Source: Streptomyces asiaticus
GTDB taxonomy: Bacteria > Actinomycetota > Actinomycetes > Streptomycetales > Streptomycetaceae
Length of the DNA: 64,000 nt
Assembly (NCBI RefSeq): GCF_018138715.1
Contig: NZ_JAGSHX010000006.1
Coordinates: forward strand, 9,982,001-10,046,000
Direction of reading: 5' to 3'
Position numbers and translations under genes: made by a program. Below are positions 1 through 9,289 of the stretch, piece after piece. The notes beneath the pieces were generated by a model. That model did not search any database, had not been told where the DNA came from, and saw only the letters and a program-made list of their open reading frames with translations. Each line of letters starts with the position of its first letter. The first letter of the stretch is position 1.

Positions 1-1
1 T

Positions 2-292
2 ATGCCCGACCCGGCGGGCGAGCGCTGGGGCCATCTGCGCCGCCAGGTCCTGACCTCGCGGAACGTCCGGGGCGGGCCGGTCACGGACTGGCTCCTCGGC
101 GGGCTGAACTACCAGATCGAACACCACCTCTTCCCGAACATGCCCAGGCCCCACCTCAGGCTCGTACAGCCCCTGGTCCGGGAACACTGCCGCGACCTCG
201 GCCTCCCGTACGCCGAGACCGGGCTGCTCGACTCGTACCGGCAAGGGCTGCGGCACATGCACACGGTCGGCGGTGCGGCCCGGCCGGAGTGA
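2..292 (+). CDS. Fatty acid desaturase, C-terminal part (5' end outside window)
   Basis: The 96 visible residues are the tail of a membrane fatty-acid desaturase that introduces double bonds into acyl chains. The segment NYQIEHHLFPNMPR is the third histidine box (QxxHH) of this family, whose eight or so histidines bind a di-iron centre. The two earlier boxes and the membrane spans must lie upstream of the window, so the Met at position 2 is internal. A strong hairpin terminator follows the stop within 70 bases. Confidence 0.85.
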   Translation: MPDPAGERWGHLRRQVLTSRNVRGGPVTDWLLGGLNYQIEHHLFPNMPRPHLRLVQPLVREHCRDLGLPYAETGLLDSYRQGLRHMHTVGGAARPE

Positions 293-320
293 GAACGCCG
301 TCGGCCGCGGGTCCACGGAA

Positions 321-360
321 CCGTTTCCCCGGCCCGGAGGCTCTCCGGGCCGGGGAACGG
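321..360 (+). terminator. Strong hairpin terminator after the desaturase gene
   Basis: An almost perfect inverted repeat (arms 321-339 and 343-360, one extra T in the left arm, 3-nt loop) built from CCGTTTCCCCGGCCC and its complement is followed by a run of five T at 366-370. This is a classical Rho-independent terminator and it separates the desaturase gene from the regulator downstream. Confidence 0.85.
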
Positions 361-544
361 TGAACTTTTTCGGATGCTCGTGTGCCGTAATCCGTCACGC
401 TCGACGCCATCCGCGCATGCGTACCGGAACTGCGGGCGTTACCCCTTCGTAATCCCGGGCGGTGCCGGATCACCTGGCTGTGACCAGGAGAGATGCAGGA
501 TTCCGTCATTGACGGGCGGAAAAGCGCTGATTAGCGTCCGCCCC

Positions 545-1552
545 ATGACCCACCGAGCTCCCGCGGACACCATCGACGACCTGGACCGCCGTGTCATCGC
601 GGCGCTCCAGCTCAACGGTCGCGCCCCGTGGAGCGCGGTGGCTCGTTGGGTGGGTACGAGCGAGACGACCGCCCAGCGGCGCTACAAGGCCCTGCGCGAG
701 CGGGGAGTGCTGCGGGTCGTCGGCAGTCTGGAGCTGGACCGCACGCGGGAGGGCTCTTCCATGCTGGTCCGGGTGCAGGCCAGGCCCGGCCGCGGGCTGG
801 ACCTCGCGGATCAGCTCGCCGTCAGCCCGGACGTGCGCTTCCTGGCCGTCGTCACCGGTGCCGCCGATCTCATCGTCGATTTCGTTGCCCGCGACAACGA
901 GGAGATGATGCGGATGCTCTTCACCGACCTGCCCGGGGCCGACCTGATCACCAGCACCGAGGCGGTCGCCGTCATCCGTGCGTTCACCTCCGCGTCGATG
1001 TGGGACACCGGGCTGCTGCCCGCTGAGGCGGCGGCGGACCTGCGGCCCGCCACCCTCGCGTCGTCCTGCGACCGCGCCGACTGGGACCAGGCGCCAAAAG
1101 CGCTGACCGGTCTGGAGCAGGAGGTCGCCGCGGCTCTCAAGGAGGACGGCCGCGCCCAGGTCAGCACCCTGGCCCGGCACCTGGGCCACACCGAGTCCGG
1201 AGTCGCACGGGCCATGGACCGGCTCATCTCCCGCGGCATCCTGCAATTCCGCACTCTCGTCGAACCGACCCTGCTCGGGTACGACGCGGAGTTCATGGTG
1301 TGGCTGTCGATCGAGCCCGACCGGCTCGACGCCGCGGGGCGGCAGCTCGCGCGGCATCCGGGAACCAAGTTCCTGGGCGCGGCGACCGGGCGCTTCAACC
1401 TCGTCGGACACATGGTGCTGCCCCGCCGCACCGATCTGTTGCGCTACACCAGCGACGTCATCGGGGCACTGCCCGGGCTGATCGCCTCCGACGTGACATT
1501 GCACCTGGCCACCCTGAAGTACTCCTGGCACCGGATGGTCCGCCCCGTCTGA
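545..1552 (+). CDS. Lrp/AsnC family regulator with two tandem Lrp modules
   Basis: This 335-residue protein contains two complete Lrp/AsnC modules. Each has an N-terminal helix-turn-helix (about residues 10-60 and 190-240) followed by an alpha/beta RAM-type ligand domain. Usual Lrp proteins are about 150 residues, so this is the double-length form common in actinomycetes. ATG 545 is chosen because it begins right before the first HTH (DDLDRRVIAALQLNG); the open frame extends upstream but without family similarity. It stands just ahead of the 1659-6977 operon on the same strand and is the obvious candidate regulator of it, probably responding to an amino acid or amide-type ligand. Confidence 0.88.
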   Translation: MTHRAPADTIDDLDRRVIAALQLNGRAPWSAVARWVGTSETTAQRRYKALRERGVLRVVGSLELDRTREGSSMLVRVQARPGRGLDLADQLAVSPDVRFLAVVTGAADLIVDFVARDNEEMMRMLFTDLPGADLITSTEAVAVIRAFTSASMWDTGLLPAEAAADLRPATLASSCDRADWDQAPKALTGLEQEVAAALKEDGRAQVSTLARHLGHTESGVARAMDRLISRGILQFRTLVEPTLLGYDAEFMVWLSIEPDRLDAAGRQLARHPGTKFLGAATGRFNLVGHMVLPRRTDLLRYTSDVIGALPGLIASDVTLHLATLKYSWHRMVRPV

Positions 1553-1658
1553 CCCCGGCCGGTTGTCGGGCACACCGCCCGGTGGTGGCCCCGCCGTACC
1601 GTCGACCGCCCTCTTCCCACCGTCTCCTTCCCGTCCCCCGATCCTTGTGGAGACCACC

Positions 1659-2615
1659 ATGCCCACAGACGACTTCGGCCTGCCCTCGGAGAGCTGGCGC
1701 TGGCCCGAACACACCTGGCGCGGCCATGTCGACGCGGTCCGCGCCGGACGGCGGCTGGTCCCCGACCGCTGGCCGGGCGGTGCCCGGGTCGCGGTCGCCC
1801 TCTCCTTCGACTCCGACCACGAGACGATCCCGCTGCGCGACGGCGAGACCAGCCCCGGACGGCTCGCCCAGGGCGAGTACGGCGCCCGCGTCGGCGCTCC
1901 ACGGATCCTGGACCTCCTGGCCCGCTACGGCGTCCCGGCGACCTTCTTCATGCCGGCCGTCTCCGCCCTCGTCCACCCCGAGGAGTCCCGCGCCTACACC
2001 CGTGACGGGCACGAACTGGCCGTCCACGGATGGATCCACGAGCGCAACATGCTGCTGGGCCGCGAGGATGAGAAGGAACTCACGGCGCGCGCCCTCGACA
2101 CCCTCACCACGCTGACCGGCCGGCGCCCCGTCGGCATCCGCACCCCGTCCTGGGACTTCTCGGACTCGACCCTCGACATCATGCTCGAGCTGGGCTTCGC
2201 CTACGACTCCTCGCTCATGGCCGACGACGAGCCCTACGAGATCGTCACCGAGGGCCGGCCCACCGGCCTGGTGGAGATCCCCGTCGACTGGATCCGGGAC
2301 GATGCCCCGTACTTCACGATGGACCGCTACGGGTCCGTCCGTCCGCACAGCCGCCCGCGCGACGTACGGGAGATCTGGACCGACGAGTTCGACGCCGCGT
2401 ACCGGGACGGCGGCGTCTTCCAACTCACCCTGCACCCGCACGTCATCGGTCACCGCTCGCGCCTCGTGGCGCTGCGCGAACTCCTCGACCACATCGCCGC
2501 TCACCCCGGCGTCTGGTACGCGACACACGCCCAGCTCGCCGACGTGGCCCGCGGCGTGCTGCACGGCCGGACCGCGGCCGGTTCCGCCGCCGACACCCCG
2601 GAGCACACACCATGA
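1659..2615 (+). CDS. Polysaccharide deacetylase/imidase family protein
   Basis: A 318-residue NodB-fold protein of the carbohydrate esterase 4 superfamily. The motif SFDSDHE (near residue 50) supplies the metal-binding Asp of the fold, and PATFFMPAV and LAVHGWIHE are the typical central strands. The overall pattern is closer to the PuuE allantoinase/cyclic-imide hydrolase branch than to chitin deacetylases, so the substrate may be a small cyclic amide rather than a polysaccharide (inference). It is the first gene of an operon: its stop overlaps the transporter start by 4 nt. ATG 1659 was chosen over upstream in-frame codons because the sequence before it is low-complexity Pro-rich. Confidence 0.82.
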   Translation: MPTDDFGLPSESWRWPEHTWRGHVDAVRAGRRLVPDRWPGGARVAVALSFDSDHETIPLRDGETSPGRLAQGEYGARVGAPRILDLLARYGVPATFFMPAVSALVHPEESRAYTRDGHELAVHGWIHERNMLLGREDEKELTARALDTLTTLTGRRPVGIRTPSWDFSDSTLDIMLELGFAYDSSLMADDEPYEIVTEGRPTGLVEIPVDWIRDDAPYFTMDRYGSVRPHSRPRDVREIWTDEFDAAYRDGGVFQLTLHPHVIGHRSRLVALRELLDHIAAHPGVWYATHAQLADVARGVLHGRTAAGSAADTPEHTP

Positions 2616-3937
2616 ACACCGGATCCGCCACGCCCACCGGCCCCCTGCGCGAGGACGGCGCCCCCACCACGCTCCGGCTGAGCCGTGCCCAGCGCAAGGC
2701 CATCGTCGCCGGCACCATAGGCAACACCGTCGAATGGGTCGACTGGGCGCTGTACTCCATCTTCGCCAAGATCATCGCTGATGAGTTCTTCTCCAAGAGC
2801 GACGGCCCGGTGGCACTGCTGTCCACGCTCGCCGTCTTCGCCGTCGGGTTCGTGATGCGTCCGGTCGGCGCCGCCGTGCTCGGCGCCTACGCCGACCGCC
2901 ACGGACGCAAGAAGGGCATGACCGTCACGGTCGGGCTGATGGCGGGCGCCGGCTTCGTCATCGCGATCACCCCGTCCTACGACAGCATCGGCATCGTCTC
3001 GCCGCTGATCCTGCTGTTCTCCCGGCTCGTGCAGGGTTTCTCCGCCGGGGGCGAATTCGGCTCCTCCTCCGCGTTCCTGGTCGAGTCGGCGGCTCGCGGC
3101 AGGCGCGCGTTCGCCGGATCCTGGCAGCAGGTGTCGGTGGCCGGCGGCGTGCTCGTCGCCTCCCTCCTGGGCACACTCGCCACCTCGACGCTGAGCGACG
3201 ACGCCCTGCACTCCTGGGGCTGGCGCGTCGCGTTCATCCTCGGCGGCCTGCTCGGACTGGTCGGCCTGTGGCTGCGGGTCTCCGTGGCGGACACCGACTC
3301 CTTCGCCCAGGTCCAGGGCGCCGGCCGCACCCGCACCAACCCCGTCAAGGCCATGTTCGTGGAGCACCCCGCGGCCGCCCTGCGCGTCGCCGGCATCACC
3401 GTGGCGGGCACCCTCACCTACTACATCTGGGTCAACTACCTTCCCACGTACGCGAATCTGACCACCGGCATCCCGCTGAAGACCGCGCTGCTGTCACAGA
3501 CCCTCTGCCTGGTCGTCTTCGTCATCGCGTTGCCCCTCGTGGGCGTGGTCTCGGACCGCGTGGGACGCAAGCCGACCATGGCGGCGTTCGCCGGCGGCTT
3601 CACCGTCCTGGCCTGGCCCCTGCTGCACCTGCTCGGCAACAGCTTCCTCAGCCTGTTCCTGGTCCAGCTCGTCGGCATGCTGCTGATCCTCGGCTACTCC
3701 GCCAACTGTGCCGTCATCATGGCCGAACAGTTCCCGGCGGAGGTACGCGCCACCGGCATCGCCCTGCCGTACGCCCTGGCGGTCGCGCTCTTCGGCGGCA
3801 CGGCACCCTATCTGACGACCTGGCTGCACGAGAGCGGCCACAGCGACCTGCTGTGGGTCTACGTCTCGGCTGCCTCACTGATCTCCCTCGTGGTCTACCT
3901 CACGATGCCGGAGACCAAGGACAAGGAGTTCAGCTGA
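2612..3937 (+). CDS. MFS transporter, metabolite:H+ symporter (MHS) family
   Basis: A 441-residue, 12-helix transporter. The N-terminal signature GNTVEWVDWALY, the loop 2-3 motif YADRHGRKKGM and the later DRVGRKPTM are typical of the metabolite:proton symporter family (KgtP/ProP/ShiA relatives), which import small organic acids, betaines or shikimate-like compounds. It lies between a hydrolase and a dehydrogenase in an overlapping operon, so it probably imports the substrate those enzymes degrade. The start overlaps the previous stop as ATGA. Confidence 0.9.
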   Translation: MNTGSATPTGPLREDGAPTTLRLSRAQRKAIVAGTIGNTVEWVDWALYSIFAKIIADEFFSKSDGPVALLSTLAVFAVGFVMRPVGAAVLGAYADRHGRKKGMTVTVGLMAGAGFVIAITPSYDSIGIVSPLILLFSRLVQGFSAGGEFGSSSAFLVESAARGRRAFAGSWQQVSVAGGVLVASLLGTLATSTLSDDALHSWGWRVAFILGGLLGLVGLWLRVSVADTDSFAQVQGAGRTRTNPVKAMFVEHPAAALRVAGITVAGTLTYYIWVNYLPTYANLTTGIPLKTALLSQTLCLVVFVIALPLVGVVSDRVGRKPTMAAFAGGFTVLAWPLLHLLGNSFLSLFLVQLVGMLLILGYSANCAVIMAEQFPAEVRATGIALPYALAVALFGGTAPYLTTWLHESGHSDLLWVYVSAASLISLVVYLTMPETKDKEFS

Positions 3938-4758
3938 TGACTCACGTCCTCGTCACCGGCGCCGCGGGCGGCATCGGCGGGGCGATCGCCGAGGAGTTCG
4001 CCGCCCGGGGCGCGTTCCTCACCCTCGTCGACCGCGACCCCGCCGCGCTCCGGCGGACCGGGGCACGCCTGGGAACCCCTACCGCGACCCGGGCCGCGGA
4101 CCTGACCGATCCCGACGCGCCCACCGCCGTCGTCGAGGCTGCCTGGGCGGAGCACGGCCCCGTGGACATCCTCGTCAACGCGGCGGGCGTCTACCCCTCC
4201 CTCGACATGACCGACGTGGACGCGCCGGCCTGGGACCGGTTGTTCGCCGTCAACCTGCGCGCCCCGGTCCTGGCGACCGCCGCTTTCGCCCGGCTCGCCA
4301 CCGGGCAGGGAAGGAGCGGTTCGGTCATCAACATCTCCTCGGGCTCCGCGCAGCGCGCCCGCCCCGGTGGAGGCCCCTACGCCAGCTCGAAGGCCGCCCT
4401 GGAGATGGCCACCCGCGCCGCCGCCCTGGAACTCGGCGCGCACGGCATCCGCGTCAACGCGGTCAGCCCCGGCTTCGTCCCGGTGGCCAGCGACTGCAAC
4501 CCCGTCTCCGCCCAGTACGCCGCGGCCATCGGCACCAACCCACTGGGCCGCCAGGGAAGGCCGCAGGACATCGCGCGGGCGGTGCGCTGGCTGGCCGGCT
4601 CCGACGCCTCCTGGATCACCGGCGAGGTCCTGCGCGTGGACGGCGGATCCAGCACGGGCGCCCTCCATCTGCCCCGGATCTGGCAGCCCGACGACACCCG
4701 CGCCACCTTGTCCGGCCCCATGCCGGCGGCCGCGACCACGGAAGGACACACCCGGTGA
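3937..4758 (+). CDS. SDR family NAD(P)-dependent oxidoreductase
   Basis: A 273-residue short-chain dehydrogenase with a complete Rossmann set: TGAAGGIGGAI (cofactor glycine motif), NAAG (strand 4), catalytic Ser in NISSGSA and YASSK (catalytic Tyr/Lys). The C-terminal RVDGGSS is the usual classical-SDR ending, followed by a short extra tail of about 35 residues. Translation is coupled to the transporter by a TGATG overlap and to the next gene by GTGA. Its substrate is probably a hydroxy-acid or alcohol intermediate of the operon's pathway, but the sequence alone does not say which. Confidence 0.9.
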   Translation: MTHVLVTGAAGGIGGAIAEEFAARGAFLTLVDRDPAALRRTGARLGTPTATRAADLTDPDAPTAVVEAAWAEHGPVDILVNAAGVYPSLDMTDVDAPAWDRLFAVNLRAPVLATAAFARLATGQGRSGSVINISSGSAQRARPGGGPYASSKAALEMATRAAALELGAHGIRVNAVSPGFVPVASDCNPVSAQYAAAIGTNPLGRQGRPQDIARAVRWLAGSDASWITGEVLRVDGGSSTGALHLPRIWQPDDTRATLSGPMPAAATTEGHTR

Positions 4759-6977
4759 ACGACACCCACCCGGAGAGGCCCGGATACACCGTCGTCGGCG
4801 CGGGAGCGATCGGCGGCACCCTCGCCTTCGCCCTCGCCCGCGCCGGCCACCCGGTCACCGTCGTCGACGCCGACCAGACCCACGTGGACGCCATCCGCAC
4901 CCACGGACTCGTCGTCGCCCGCGGCGGCACCCGCGAGAGTGTGGCGGTCACCGCCACGACCCCGGACGAGTTCGCCGGTCGCCTCGGACGCGTACTGCTG
5001 GCCGTGAAGGCACAGGCCACCGGTACCGCGCTCGACTGGATCGCGCCCCGCCTGGCCCCGGACGGCTATGTCGTCTCCCTACAGAACGGCTTCAACGAGC
5101 TTTTGATCGCCCGGCGTGTGGGTGCCGCCCGCACCGTCGCGGCCTTCGTGAACATCTTCGCCGACGTCATCGAACCGGGCGTCATCCAGGACGGCGGCGC
5201 CGGAGCCCTCGTCATCGGCGAGCCCGACGGCGCGCCGGTCAGCCCGAGGGTCCGGGAGCTGGTGGCCGACCTGAGCAGCTGGGGTCCGGCAGCGGCCAGT
5301 GACAACGTCGAGGGATATCTGTGGGCCAAAGCCGGGTTCGGCGCCATGCTCGCCGCCACCGCCCTCGCGGACGCCCCCATGGCCGACCTCATCGACCGGC
5401 ACCGCCCCGCCATGGCCGCCCTGACGGGCGAGATCTTCGCCGTGTCCGACCGCCTCGGCATCACCCTGGAAGCGTTCGACGCCTTCGAGCCGCACGCCTT
5501 CCGGCCAGGAGCGGACCCCGCTGCCCGGAGCGCCGCCTTCGACCGCCTCACCGCATGGCTGCGCACCCAGACGAAGGACCGCAGCGGTATCTGGCGCGAC
5601 CTCGCCGTACGCCACCGGCCCGTCGAGGCCCCCACCCACTACACCGACGTCTTCCACCACGCGGCACGCGAAAGTCTGCCCACGGCCCTGTTGCGCACGG
5701 TCGTGGACGGCCTTCGCCAACTGGAGGGCGCCGCACACGAGATGTCGGAGTCACGGCTGGACGAACTGGACCGCCTGGCCCGGGCCCCCGCACCCTCGCT
5801 TCCCCTCGACTCCGCACAGGCCGGAGCGGTCCGGCGATGGCTCGACGCCCACCGCGAGGACATGGTCGCCGACCTCGCCGCCTACACCTCCCAGGGCAGC
5901 GCGAGCGACGACATGGACGCCCTGGACACCTGCCTCGGCTGGTTGCGCGACTGGCTCGACCGGCGCCTCGGCGAACCGGACGCCGAGGAGACCCTCGCGC
6001 GCGAGGAGGCCGGAGACATCCTCGTCCGCCGCTACTCCGCCCGGGACACCACCACCCGGGACAACCGCCCGGTACTTCTCCTCGGGCACTACGACACCGT
6101 ATGGCCGACCGGCACCCTCGACACCTGGCCCTTCCAGCGGGACGGCGACCGCATCAGCGGACCCGGCGTCTTCGACATGAAGGCCGGCCTCGTCCAGGCG
6201 GTCTGGGCACTGCGCGCCCTCGACGCCCTCGGCCTGCCCCGCCCGGCCTGCACCGTGATGCTGAACGGCGACGAGGAGACCGGCAGCCTCGCCTCCCGCG
6301 ACGCCATCGTGGAGGAGGCACGCGACAGCAGGCTCGCCATGGTCTTCGAGGCCGCCGCCGACGGCGCGATCAAGACCGCCCGCAAGGGTGTCGGACTGTT
6401 CACCGTCACGGTCACCGGCAGCGAGGCCCACGCCGGACTGGACCCGACCGCCGGAGCCAGCGCCGTGGACGAACTCGCCCACCAGATCCTGCGCCTGGCG
6501 GACCTGCGCTCCCCGGACGCGGGCACGTCGCTGAACGTGGGCGTGGTGGCGGGAGGCACCCGCAGCAACGTCACGGCGGGGCACGCCGTCGCCCGCATCG
6601 ACGTCCGCGTCGCCACCGCCGCCGAACAGCGACGCGTCGGAGCGGCCCTCGCCGATCTGCGTCCCGTCGACCCGCGGACCCGCGTGGAGGTCACCGGGGG
6701 CTGGAACCGCCCTGTGTTCGAACGGACGGAAAGCGTCGCCGCGCTCGCCGACCTGGCACGCCGGTGCGCCGCGCTGCTCGGACACGACCTGCCCGAGGCG
6801 TCGGTCGGCGGAGCCAGCGACGGCAACTTCGTCGTGGCCCAGGGCACGCCGGTCCTGGACGGTATCGGCGCCGTGGGCTCGGGCGCACACGCCCGCTCGG
6901 AGAACACCTCGGTGTCGGGCATGGTCACCCGTGCGGCGCTGGCCGCCACGGTGCTGGCGGCGCTCGCATGGGAATGA
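4755..6977 (+). CDS. Fusion protein: ketopantoate-reductase-like domain + M20 metallopeptidase
   Basis: This 740-residue protein joins two enzymes. Residues 1-330 form a PanE/ApbA-type domain (VVGAGAIGGTLAFALARAG, NAD(P) binding; KDRSGIWRDLAVRHRPVE, C-terminal helical part). Residues 360-740 form an M20 (carboxypeptidase G2/ArgE-type) zinc hydrolase with LLGHYDTVWP (metal His/Asp), GPGVFDMKAGL (bridging Asp), NGDEETGS (catalytic/metal Glu) and the lid domain insertion. M20 enzymes remove N-acyl or glutamyl groups; the reductase domain would reduce an alpha-keto acid. The fusion suggests consecutive steps on one substrate. It ends the operon; its stop codon lies inside the first unit of a 26-bp tandem repeat. 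Confidence 0.88.
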   Translation: MNDTHPERPGYTVVGAGAIGGTLAFALARAGHPVTVVDADQTHVDAIRTHGLVVARGGTRESVAVTATTPDEFAGRLGRVLLAVKAQATGTALDWIAPRLAPDGYVVSLQNGFNELLIARRVGAARTVAAFVNIFADVIEPGVIQDGGAGALVIGEPDGAPVSPRVRELVADLSSWGPAAASDNVEGYLWAKAGFGAMLAATALADAPMADLIDRHRPAMAALTGEIFAVSDRLGITLEAFDAFEPHAFRPGADPAARSAAFDRLTAWLRTQTKDRSGIWRDLAVRHRPVEAPTHYTDVFHHAARESLPTALLRTVVDGLRQLEGAAHEMSESRLDELDRLARAPAPSLPLDSAQAGAVRRWLDAHREDMVADLAAYTSQGSASDDMDALDTCLGWLRDWLDRRLGEPDAEETLAREEAGDILVRRYSARDTTTRDNRPVLLLGHYDTVWPTGTLDTWPFQRDGDRISGPGVFDMKAGLVQAVWALRALDALGLPRPACTVMLNGDEETGSLASRDAIVEEARDSRLAMVFEAAADGAIKTARKGVGLFTVTVTGSEAHAGLDPTAGASAVDELAHQILRLADLRSPDAGTSLNVGVVAGGTRSNVTAGHAVARIDVRVATAAEQRRVGAALADLRPVDPRTRVEVTGGWNRPVFERTESVAALADLARRCAALLGHDLPEASVGGASDGNFVVAQGTPVLDGIGAVGSGAHARSENTSVSGMVTRAALAATVLAALAWE

Positions 6978-7100
6978 ACAGGAACCCCGGCAGTCTGGAA
7001 TGAACAGGAACCCTGTCGGCCCGGAATGAACAGGAACCCCGTCGGCCCGGAATGAACAGGAACCCCGTCGGTCCGGGATGAACAGGAACTCCGTCAGTTC
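6971..7100. repeat. Five tandem copies of a 26-bp repeat between convergent genes
   Basis: Units begin at 6971, 6997, 7023, 7049 and 7075, each starting with GGAATGAACAGGAAC (the last unit has GGGATGAACAGG) and differing by a few bases, exactly 26 bp apart. The first unit contains the stop codon of the upstream fusion gene and the last overlaps the end of the convergent membrane-protein gene. There are no spacers, so this is a minisatellite and not a CRISPR array. Confidence 0.95.
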
Positions 7101-8227
7101 CCAGACATCGCGTCCCTGGCGGCGATCGCGCAGACCGGACGGGTGCGGGCGGCGTAGGAGCGGGCCGCGGCGATCAGTCCGAAGCCCAGGCCGCCGAAGG
7201 CCAGTCCACCGAACAGGACCATCCAGGTGCGGCCCGCGCTGGAGGTGAACGTCCCGTCCGGTGTGATCCGCGGCAGCACATCAGCGGCGCTGAGCGGGGC
7301 GTAGACCACGAGGACGACGCCGTACACCGACAGGCCGAGGGCTGAGGCCCATGCGGGGAGGAGGGGGAGGAGCCGGGGCACCCGCCGTCCGGTGAGGAAG
7401 GGCGTCCAGCGTGGGAAGGTCTGGCCCCAGGGGTACATCAACCCCAGCAGCAGGAGGATTCCGGCCAGTGCGGCCAGGACGGTGACGTCGATGCCCACGG
7501 AGGCGAGCGCCTTGGCCACGCCCGAGCCGCCCGCGTTCTCCTCGCGCCACTTCTCCGCCGTGACGCCGAGTGCGTCGCCGCCGAGCGTCCAGACGGTCTT
7601 GACGGCTGCCCACGGCAGAAGCCCGCACATCAGCAGGTAGACCTGGATCCGGGTCCGTCGGGGGGCCGTGGAGGCGGGCGGGTGGACCAGCGGCCCGCTG
7701 CTGCCGCCGGTGTGCCCGGCCCCGCACCGCGGACACCGGCCGCGCAGCCGCCGTCGGTGGGAGAGGACGACCATGAGCAACAGGGTCAGTCCGACGGTGT
7801 TGAGCAGGACGTGGGCGAGGCCGGTGGCGCTCTCCACACCCGATAGCGAGGCCAGTGTGACGACGTACGCGGGCAGGCTTGCCATGCCGATGGCGAAGAC
7901 GGGGACCGCCACGGTCAGTACCGCCGCCACCGCCACCCGGCCGCGCCGGGCCAGTGGCCGGGGGGTGGCCAGGCAGGCCCCGGCGGCCAGCAGGGCGAGG
8001 GCGGCCGGCGCGAGCTGGACGCCGGGTGGGTGGGCCACGTGCGGCGACCAGGGCACGGTGGTGCCTGCCGAGGCCCAGACCACCTGGACGGCGGCGTAGA
8101 CCACGCCCCACACCACGGTGGCGTGGGGCGCCCACCTGGGCCACCGCCGCGGCCACATCCGCCACCCGGGCTCCGGGGATGTCAGCCCGGGGCCGGGGCG
8201 GGCCGGGGATCGCGCGGGGACAGCCAC
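7094..8227 (-). CDS. Polytopic membrane protein of unknown function
   Basis: A 377-residue integral membrane protein with about eight hydrophobic helices (for example VVWGVVYAAVQVVWA, ALALLAAGACLA, VAVAAVLTVAVPVFAIGM, VLLNTVGLTLLLMVVL, VLAALAGILLLLGLM). A short loop holds CPRCG, which could bind a metal. I do not recognise a family. GTG 8227 is preferred because GGAGG sits 5 nt upstream; the open frame continues further but there it runs through the neighbouring gene out of frame. Its 3' end reaches into the 26-bp repeat tract. Confidence 0.75.
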   Translation of the reverse strand: MAVPARSPARPGPGLTSPEPGWRMWPRRWPRWAPHATVVWGVVYAAVQVVWASAGTTVPWSPHVAHPPGVQLAPAALALLAAGACLATPRPLARRGRVAVAAVLTVAVPVFAIGMASLPAYVVTLASLSGVESATGLAHVLLNTVGLTLLLMVVLSHRRRLRGRCPRCGAGHTGGSSGPLVHPPASTAPRRTRIQVYLLMCGLLPWAAVKTVWTLGGDALGVTAEKWREENAGGSGVAKALASVGIDVTVLAALAGILLLLGLMYPWGQTFPRWTPFLTGRRVPRLLPLLPAWASALGLSVYGVVLVVYAPLSAADVLPRITPDGTFTSSAGRTWMVLFGGLAFGGLGFGLIAAARSYAARTRPVCAIAARDAMSGN

Positions 8228-8409
8228 CGTGACCTCCGGTTTCGCGGTGCCGACAGTCAAGCCTGTCCGGGTGGGGACGGCGGGCGCATCCGTCCTGGGG
8301 CCGTACCGTCTCCGCCGTGCGGGGGAGGGCGGATGTACCTCGCGGATGACGCCCGGCCCCTCCCCGACACGTCGTCGTGGGGCCGGGCGGCTGAGGGCGC
8401 CGCGGGCGG

Positions 8410-9130
8410 TCAGACGCCGGAGACGGTCACTCCCCGCTCGGTGAGGGCCGTGTGCACGGGAACGGGCCGCCCGTAATACGCCTCCCACGCCATGCCGTGG
8501 GGCAACGCGGCGGTCGGGCCGGGCAGGCCGGACAGCGCGCCGATGTCCTTCAGTTCGGGCATCCACAGCCGCAGGACGCGGAGGTTCCTGTGACCGGCCA
8601 GGGGGGAGAGGTCCCGCCAGTCCACGCCCTTCACGTTGAGGTCGACGACGACCGCCCGGCAGCGGTGCAGGTTGAGCCGGGTCAGTTCGGTGAGGCGGCC
8701 GATCGGGGTGAGGTCCTCGATGCCCGCGCAGCCGTTGAGGTCGAGGTCGGTGAGGCCGGTGAGCTCGCCGACCTCGGTGAGGTCCGTGATCTCCTTGCAG
8801 CGGTCGACGTGCAGGGCGCGGAGCGTGGTGAGATGGCGCAGGCCGGTCAGCGAAGTCATCCGGCGCAGGCGCAGCGAGGTGCGGTTTCTCGCGCGCGAAG
8901 GCGGGGGCGACGAGGGCGGCGCAGAAGCCGTCCGGGTCGGCCGCCTCGGGCCACAGCCGTAACAGCGTTTCCGAGGAGTACCCCGCCGCGCGTTCGAACC
9001 GGGCGGCCAGGGCGAGCGCCGTCCCGTCGTCCCGGATCAGGACGAGTTCCCCGATGGCCTTGCGTATCTTGACCGGCTTGCCCGTCGCCAGCAGCTCGCG
9101 CAGTTCGCCCAGTCGGTTGTCCGAGATCAT
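8410..9130 (-). pseudogene. Leucine-rich-repeat protein interrupted by a frameshift
   Basis: Two frames together encode one protein. ATG 9130 begins MISDNRLGELRELLATG and continues to about 8888; the leucine-rich repeats (LTGLRHLTTLRALHVDRC, LTGLTDLDLNGC, LTELTRLNLHRC) follow in another frame down to 8410. The switch falls at a run of three T (8885-8887; AAA on the coding strand). Removing one base joins FAREN to RTSLRLRRMTSLTGL seamlessly. Either the gene is recently broken or the base is a sequencing error. The repeats resemble the bacterial LRR/SUKH-neighbour type used in protein binding; no enzyme domain is visible. Confidence 0.75.
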
Positions 9131-9289
9131 GGCACGGGACCTTATAGGCCGGGCCCGACAGCGGTCTTCGAGGACGACTGCCCGAGGACGAGGGAGCCCG
9201 CGGCGGCGGCGATGGCTGGTTCCAGGCTCAGTGCCGTGGCAAGGGGACGCCGCTGCCTCACAGCGCACGGGGCGAGACCGCGCCCCGGC

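Noticed and set aside
374..544. N-terminal extension of the Lrp-type regulator
   Set aside because: The residues upstream of ATG 545 resemble no Lrp protein and include the intergenic leader.
6971..7100. CRISPR array
   Set aside because: The repeat units follow one another without unique spacers and no cas genes are present.
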